From: Rufibacter sp. XAAS-G3-1
Lineage (GTDB): Bacteria; Bacteroidota; Bacteroidia; Cytophagales; Hymenobacteraceae
Length of the DNA: 64,000 nt
NCBI RefSeq assembly: GCF_013623775.1
Contig: NZ_JABFAM010000005.1
Span: 186,001 to 250,000 of the forward strand
Reading direction: 5' to 3'
Within the stretch, counting starts at the first letter, position 1; each line of letters starts with the position of its first letter. The notes beneath the pieces were generated by a model, which saw only the letters and a list, made by a program, of their open reading frames with translations, was not told the DNA's origin and ran no database searches. Below are positions 60,130 through 64,000 of the stretch, piece after piece. Both the position numbers and the translations under genes were made by a program.

Positions 60130-61422
60130 TTACTGCACCTGCGTTTTGTCTACGCGCTTAGGGGTTTTCTTGCCCTGCACAAAGTCTTTGGCACCCAGGG
60201 CGATGGCTTTGACCATGTTGGTCATGTGGGCCATGTCTAGGCTTTCCACTTCATCGTTCACGGAGTGGTAGAGTTTGTCCTGGTCAATCTGTACCGAGGA
60301 AATGGTGTGGGCCGGAACGCCCAGGCGGGCCAGGGTGGCATTGTCTGAGCGGTAGAACAGGTTCTGGCTGGGGTACGGGTCTGGGTGGAAGTTGTAGGCC
60401 GTGCCTTTCACGGCCTGCTGTAACAGCGTCCCGAAGTCTGATTTCTCAAAGCCGGTGATGTAGGCGCTGTTAGGCCCAAACTTGGAGCCTTTGCCAATCA
60501 TCTCAATGTTGAACATGGCCACAATCTCATCGGGGTTCAGTTGCTGGGAGAAGTACTGGGAACCAAAACCACCGATTTCCTCGGCCGTGAAGGCCACAAA
60601 AATAAGGGTGCGCTCTGGTTTGGGTTGCTTCTTGAAGTGTCTGGCCAGCGTAATCACCGCAGTTGTGCCAGAGGCATCGTCATCGGCCCCGTTGGCGATG
60701 GAGTCACCGGCTACGGGTTGCATCACGCCAATGTGGTCATAGTGGGCCGAGAAAACCACGAACTCATTCGCCCGCTTGCCCGGAATCATGCCCGCCACGT
60801 TCGCCAGGGGCATTTCCTCTGCGTCATTCTTGATTTCAATGTTGAAGGATGTTACTTCAGTAAGCGGAGAAAGCACGAAGATGAGCGTGTTGCCTTTTCC
60901 CAGTTCCATCACCGGTCTGGCCTGCCGGAACGACCCGGCATAGCGCTTGAATATTTCCTGATGTTTGGGGTGCACCACTACCAGCACGTCTTTGCCCAAC
61001 CTGCGGGCGGTGGTAAGGCCTTGCCTGAAATCATCGTTCTCGCCAATGAACACGGGCTTGGGGGCTTTTTCTTCCCACTCAAATTTGCGGTGCCCGGTGC
61101 TGTAAAAAAAATCCTCGGGGTTGAGGGACTGCTTGTTAAGGGTCACATCGGCTTTGCCGGGTTTTAAGGCGTACATTTTGAAGTCCTGCCGGAAATCTGT
61201 GTCGCCGGTTAAAGGCTTCAGCCCGATGGCTTTGAACTCATTGGAAATAAATTCGGCGGCTTTCTCAATGCCGGGCGTAAACGTCTGGCGGCCCATCATG
61301 TCATCGGCGGCCAGGGTACGGATGAGGCGGGTCACGTCTTTCTGCTGGATGCCTTTCTGCGCGAAAACCGCAGTGAGGGGCAGCAGGGCGAGGCAGAGGG
61401 CAAAGGCGTTCTTAAGAATCAT
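60130..61422 (-). CDS. M28-family zinc peptidase
   Basis: 430 residues. Signal peptide to about residue 21 (TAVFAQ). Metal ligands: FSAHYDHIG (His, Asp), NGADDDASGTTA (Asp), FTAEEIGGFGSQ (Glu, Glu), FNIEMIG and YHSVNDEV (His). An N-terminal region with LIRTLAADDMMGR precedes it, as in secreted aminopeptidase Y/S relatives. Probable aminopeptidase acting in the periplasm or outside. A PA-like insert is absent or reduced. Confidence 0.92.
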   Translation of the reverse strand: MILKNAFALCLALLPLTAVFAQKGIQQKDVTRLIRTLAADDMMGRQTFTPGIEKAAEFISNEFKAIGLKPLTGDTDFRQDFKMYALKPGKADVTLNKQSLNPEDFFYSTGHRKFEWEEKAPKPVFIGENDDFRQGLTTARRLGKDVLVVVHPKHQEIFKRYAGSFRQARPVMELGKGNTLIFVLSPLTEVTSFNIEIKNDAEEMPLANVAGMIPGKRANEFVVFSAHYDHIGVMQPVAGDSIANGADDDASGTTAVITLARHFKKQPKPERTLIFVAFTAEEIGGFGSQYFSQQLNPDEIVAMFNIEMIGKGSKFGPNSAYITGFEKSDFGTLLQQAVKGTAYNFHPDPYPSQNLFYRSDNATLARLGVPAHTISSVQIDQDKLYHSVNDEVESLDMAHMTNMVKAIALGAKDFVQGKKTPKRVDKTQVQ

Positions 61423-61562
61423 AGGTTTGGCGAAGGTGAGATGACAACTGGAAGACGGGGTAAAGATAGTCTCTTCTGTAGAATTTAGCCTATACGGCTG
61501 CCTTTTGGATAGAATCGTTTGTTTTATCCCCCCTTGGCTGGCTTTCTGAGAGGGTAGCCGTT

Positions 61563-61600
61563 GGTTTTAAGGCTGTTCTATCTAAACAAGGCGTAAACTG
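61563..61600. repeat. Intergenic palindrome, copy 32
   Basis: GGTTTTAAGGCTGTTCTATC and TAAACAAGGCGTAAACTG, 18 nt beyond the stop of the AI-2E gene. Confidence 0.65.
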
Positions 61601-61618
61601 GGGTTGAGGTAGGACGGT

Positions 61619-62776
61619 TTACGAGCCGGGTTCTGCTGGCATGTTTTGTGCATTGGTAGGGCGGTTTTCTTCCTGGGCAATGGCTTCTTCCTCGCCTTTC
61701 ACCTCAACGCCGTGATCCCCCAGCACATCTTCAATGTAGAGCATTTTCACCAGCACCATCAAAACCGCTACCAAGGGCACGGCTAAGAGCAATCCCCAGA
61801 AACCGGCTATAAGCCCCAGCACCAACTGGCCCATAATGGTCAAGATAGGCGGCAGGTCAATGATGCGTTTCTGCACCAAAGGCGTGAGCACGTACCCTTC
61901 CAGGCTCTGGAGCACCACAAAAAACAGAATCACGGCAAGGGCTTTGCCGGGGTCTTGCACCAAGGTCAGCGCCACGGCGGGTAGCCCGGCTATGAAAGGG
62001 CCAATGTTGGGAATGAACTCCATAAGCCCCGCAAACACCCCCAGCAGCAGAGGCATTGGCACACCAATGATCCACAAGCCCAGGGTGGTAAGCGTGCCAA
62101 TCACGGCCATGGCCAATAAGGTGCCTTTAAGCCAGCCCCACAGGGTGTACCGCAGCACATGGACGACCTCCCGGGCCCGGGGGCGGCGGGGCTTTGGCAC
62201 CAGCCGGACTAACCCATTGGCGGTTTCCTGCGGCGAGATGGCTAAATAAATGCCTATCACCAGCACAATCAAGATATTGGCTAATACCCCAAAAGTGGAG
62301 TAGAAAACCGAAAAGACGTTTTTCATGACAGTGCCAGAGCCTTGCCCTTTCAAAAGTTGCTCCGGCGGCGGAATCTGTCTCAGTAACTGCTCTCCGTAAG
62401 GCAAAGATGATATCTTCGCTTTTAGCCCCTCTAACGTAGCCGGAAGGTTCTGGCGCAACTCTTCCCCTTGCTTAGACAGGGTAGGGCCTAAATACATGAG
62501 AAACCCTGCCAACAAGGCCACCAACAACAGACAGACCACCCCCAAAGACCACTTGTACGGCAACTTCAGGTGCCGGTGCAGGAAACTGCTGAGACCGTGC
62601 AGAAGAATGCCAAACAAGATGGCGGCAAAGAAGACCAGAAACACCTGAAACGCCAGCTTGATTACGGTGTAACCCAGAAAGAGCACGATCACCAGGAGTG
62701 CCACAACTAATACTTTGCGGAGGAACACCTGCAGGTGGTCTCGCGAGCCTGGGGTGGGAGAGACAGGAAGCGGCAT
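61619..62776 (-). CDS. AI-2E family transporter
   Basis: 385 residues. Eight membrane segments in the family layout: three N-terminal (about 20-105), a loop, then the C-terminal group with FIPNIGPFIAGLPAVALTL, LEGYVLTPLVQKRIIDLPPI and AGFWGLLLAVPLVAVLMVL. An amphipathic loop (about 110-150) lies between. Family members export varied solutes, among them AI-2, Na+ or others. The substrate is unknown. Confidence 0.9.
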   Translation of the reverse strand: MPLPVSPTPGSRDHLQVFLRKVLVVALLVIVLFLGYTVIKLAFQVFLVFFAAILFGILLHGLSSFLHRHLKLPYKWSLGVVCLLLVALLAGFLMYLGPTLSKQGEELRQNLPATLEGLKAKISSLPYGEQLLRQIPPPEQLLKGQGSGTVMKNVFSVFYSTFGVLANILIVLVIGIYLAISPQETANGLVRLVPKPRRPRAREVVHVLRYTLWGWLKGTLLAMAVIGTLTTLGLWIIGVPMPLLLGVFAGLMEFIPNIGPFIAGLPAVALTLVQDPGKALAVILFFVVLQSLEGYVLTPLVQKRIIDLPPILTIMGQLVLGLIAGFWGLLLAVPLVAVLMVLVKMLYIEDVLGDHGVEVKGEEEAIAQEENRPTNAQNMPAEPGS

Positions 62777-62798
62777 AGGAATAGGGAATATGTATTTG

Positions 62799-62839
62799 GT
62801 TGTTTCTAAGGTCTTTTACGGAATAAAAGTCTAAAACGG
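62799..62839. repeat. Intergenic palindrome, copy 33
   Basis: GTTGTTTCTAAGGTCTTTTA and GGAATAAAAGTCTAAAACGG, 23 nt before the AI-2E start. Confidence 0.65.
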
Positions 62840-63045
62840 TATATACTATCTGTAATATATTAAGGCCGTTGGGCGGTGCCTTTCCAGAGAAGATGGATCT
62901 GAAAAAATATAAGAAAAGTTAGAGGGGAACGCAACTATTCGGGCGCGTTTGCGATAAAATGAATTCGCCGCTCAAGCAAGACGGCGAGCCAGGGCGGTTT
63001 GCTTTGGGAACGAAACGATCTAAACATCTAACATCTTAAAAAATT

Positions 63046-63420
63046 ATGGAAAATCAATTTAACAATCAGCCAGGTTCTGCAGCGCAAGATGCCACTTCTT
63101 ACTCACAAGATTCAGCGCAGAACTCATCCAGCAACCAAGGAAAAGGCGGCATGATGGGGGCCCTTAGCAACATCCAGATGCCACAGTCTGTGAAAGACCT
63201 GGGAACTACCGTTTCCCGTTCATACAGCGGCATGAGCACTACCCAAAAAGTATTAGGTGGTGCGGCTCTTCTGGGTGCTTCTTACTGGGTAGCCAGCAAC
63301 CAAGGCTGGATTGGACAAGCCAAAATGCCGAAGCTTGGCAAAGCTGGCAAGAAAAACAAAGCTTCTAAAAACCAGTATGCCTCTACTGACCAACATACTT
63401 CTGGCCAGTACGATTCTTAA
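63046..63420 (+). CDS. Small protein, Gln/Asn/Ser-rich N-terminus, one TM helix
   Basis: 124 residues. The first 40 residues are rich in Gln, Asn and Ser; MPQSVKDLGTTVSRSYSGMS is amphipathic; QKVLGGAALLGASYWVASNQGW (about residues 68-89) is a likely membrane or Gly-zipper helix; a Lys-rich stretch (KAGKKNKASKNQ) and a polar tail end it. I know no family. The TTAAAAAATT leader is Bacteroidota-like. It has its own terminator. Confidence 0.65.
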   Translation: MENQFNNQPGSAAQDATSYSQDSAQNSSSNQGKGGMMGALSNIQMPQSVKDLGTTVSRSYSGMSTTQKVLGGAALLGASYWVASNQGWIGQAKMPKLGKAGKKNKASKNQYASTDQHTSGQYDS

Positions 63421-63508
63421 TCTTTTTAAGAATAGCTGACAACTAGCTAGAAAGAGGAGCACCGCTCTGAGAGTGGTTAACTCTTCTTAGAAACTAGTGT
63501 ATCAGAAA

Positions 63509-63546
63509 CAGAAAAGCCGAGCACTTTTACGTGTTCGGCTTTTCTG
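63509..63546. terminator. Bidirectional terminator
   Basis: CAGAAAAGCCGAGCAC and GTGTTCGGCTTTTCTG form a stem between convergent genes, with T and A runs on both sides. Confidence 0.85.
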
Positions 63547-63562
63547 TTTTTAGAAGGAGCGT

Positions 63563-64000
63563 TTAGCTTCTGCCCCGGCCTCCGGATGGATTTCTGTTTC
63601 CGCCGCTGCTGCTCTGGCCGCCGGAAGAGGCCCGGCGCTGATCTGGGCGTCTGTTACCCTGGGCGCCGCCGCCTCTAGGGCCTCGGTTTTGCCCACCGTT
63701 GCCGCTGCCGTTTCGGGCTGCTTTATCCGTCGCTTTTCCGCCGGCCAGCGGAAGTTTGGCATAATCTACGTGGAAAGGCTGATCCTCTTCCACCGGAATC
63801 GTTTGTTTGGTGAGTCTCTCAATGTCCCGCAGGTAGGCCAGTTCGGTGTCATCGCAGAAAGAAAGGGCCATTCCCTCGGCACCCGCCCGCCCGGTACGGC
63901 CAATGCGGTGCACGTACGTCTCGGGTTCATTGGGTAGGTCTATGTTGATGACGTGCGTCAGGTCATCAACGTCAATGCCGCGGGCCGCAATGTCAGTGGC
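63563..64000 (-). CDS. DEAD-box RNA helicase, C-terminal part (runs off the window)
   Basis: The first 146 codons from the window edge are visible, reading out of the window at 64000. Motif V ([11 protein letters not shown]) and motif VI ([10 protein letters not shown]) are present, then PVEEDQPF and a Gly/Asn/Arg/Ser-rich tail (RGG-type) of about 70 residues ending GRGRS. It unwinds RNA in ribosome assembly or cold response. The N-terminal RecA domain lies outside. Confidence 0.93.
   Translation of the reverse strand, partial: ATDIAARGIDVDDLTHVINIDLPNEPETYVHRIGRTGRAGAEGMALSFCDDTELAYLRDIERLTKQTIPVEEDQPFHVDYAKLPLAGGKATDKAARNGSGNGGQNRGPRGGGAQGNRRPDQRRASSGGQSSSGGNRNPSGGRGRS

Overview
The window comes from a Bacteroidota chromosome, most likely a Hymenobacteraceae member such as Rufibacter or Pontibacter; the genus cannot be fixed from sequence alone. 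Supporting signs are promoters of the TAnnTTTG type, almost no Shine-Dalgarno sequences, CarboxypepD_reg-like proteins, a GH3/beta-lactamase fusion, HMBD-bearing metal efflux adaptors and TviB/TviC-type sugar genes. Apart from one IS110-family element in an AT-rich patch, it is mostly ordinary chromosome with unusually repeat-rich spacers.

Layout. 1-3333: end of a metal RND efflux operon (TolC-like protein, two adaptors). 3334-4508: repeats and a tRNA-Val. 4509-7022: AsmA-like protein. 7080-10330: AT-rich accessory patch with a secreted NTR/TIMP-like protein, an IS110 transposase with a structured leader that may be its bridge RNA, and a small membrane protein plus ABC ATPase. 10437-18450: serine hydrolase, TerB-like protein, MscS channel, small lipoprotein, Glu/Leu/Phe/Val dehydrogenase, AnmK and an ArsR regulator. 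18570-31961: phosphodiester glycosidase, HemA, an orphan histidine kinase, transporters, DusB, a CPBP protease, CdsA, a second glutamate-type dehydrogenase and Psd. 32241-34887: MsrC, RibD, PrmC. 35027-41144: sugar-nucleotide operon (WbpD-like, TviB-like, GalE, RfbB, TviC/WbpP-like, RfbA). 41239-48305: chromate transporter, Fe(II)/2-oxoglutarate enzyme and several secreted proteins. 48594-56529: four cell-wall genes (NagZ-like GH3 fused to a serine hydrolase, LD-carboxypeptidase, PBP4-type carboxypeptidase, NlpC/P60 peptidase). 56953-64000: GNAT, TonB receptor, M28 peptidase, AI-2E exporter, a small protein and the end of a DEAD-box helicase.

The strongest unexplained structure is a family of roughly 38-44 bp imperfect palindromes (arms CGTTTYRRGGCYGTTTTC and its complement around a 2-4 nt loop). 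I find 33 copies between genes and two inside genes. Many sit just after stop codons or between convergent genes, and the arms vary in a way that often keeps pairing. They could be terminators, mRNA 3'-end stabilisers or REP-like mobile palindromes. At least three further families of intergenic inverted repeats lie among them.
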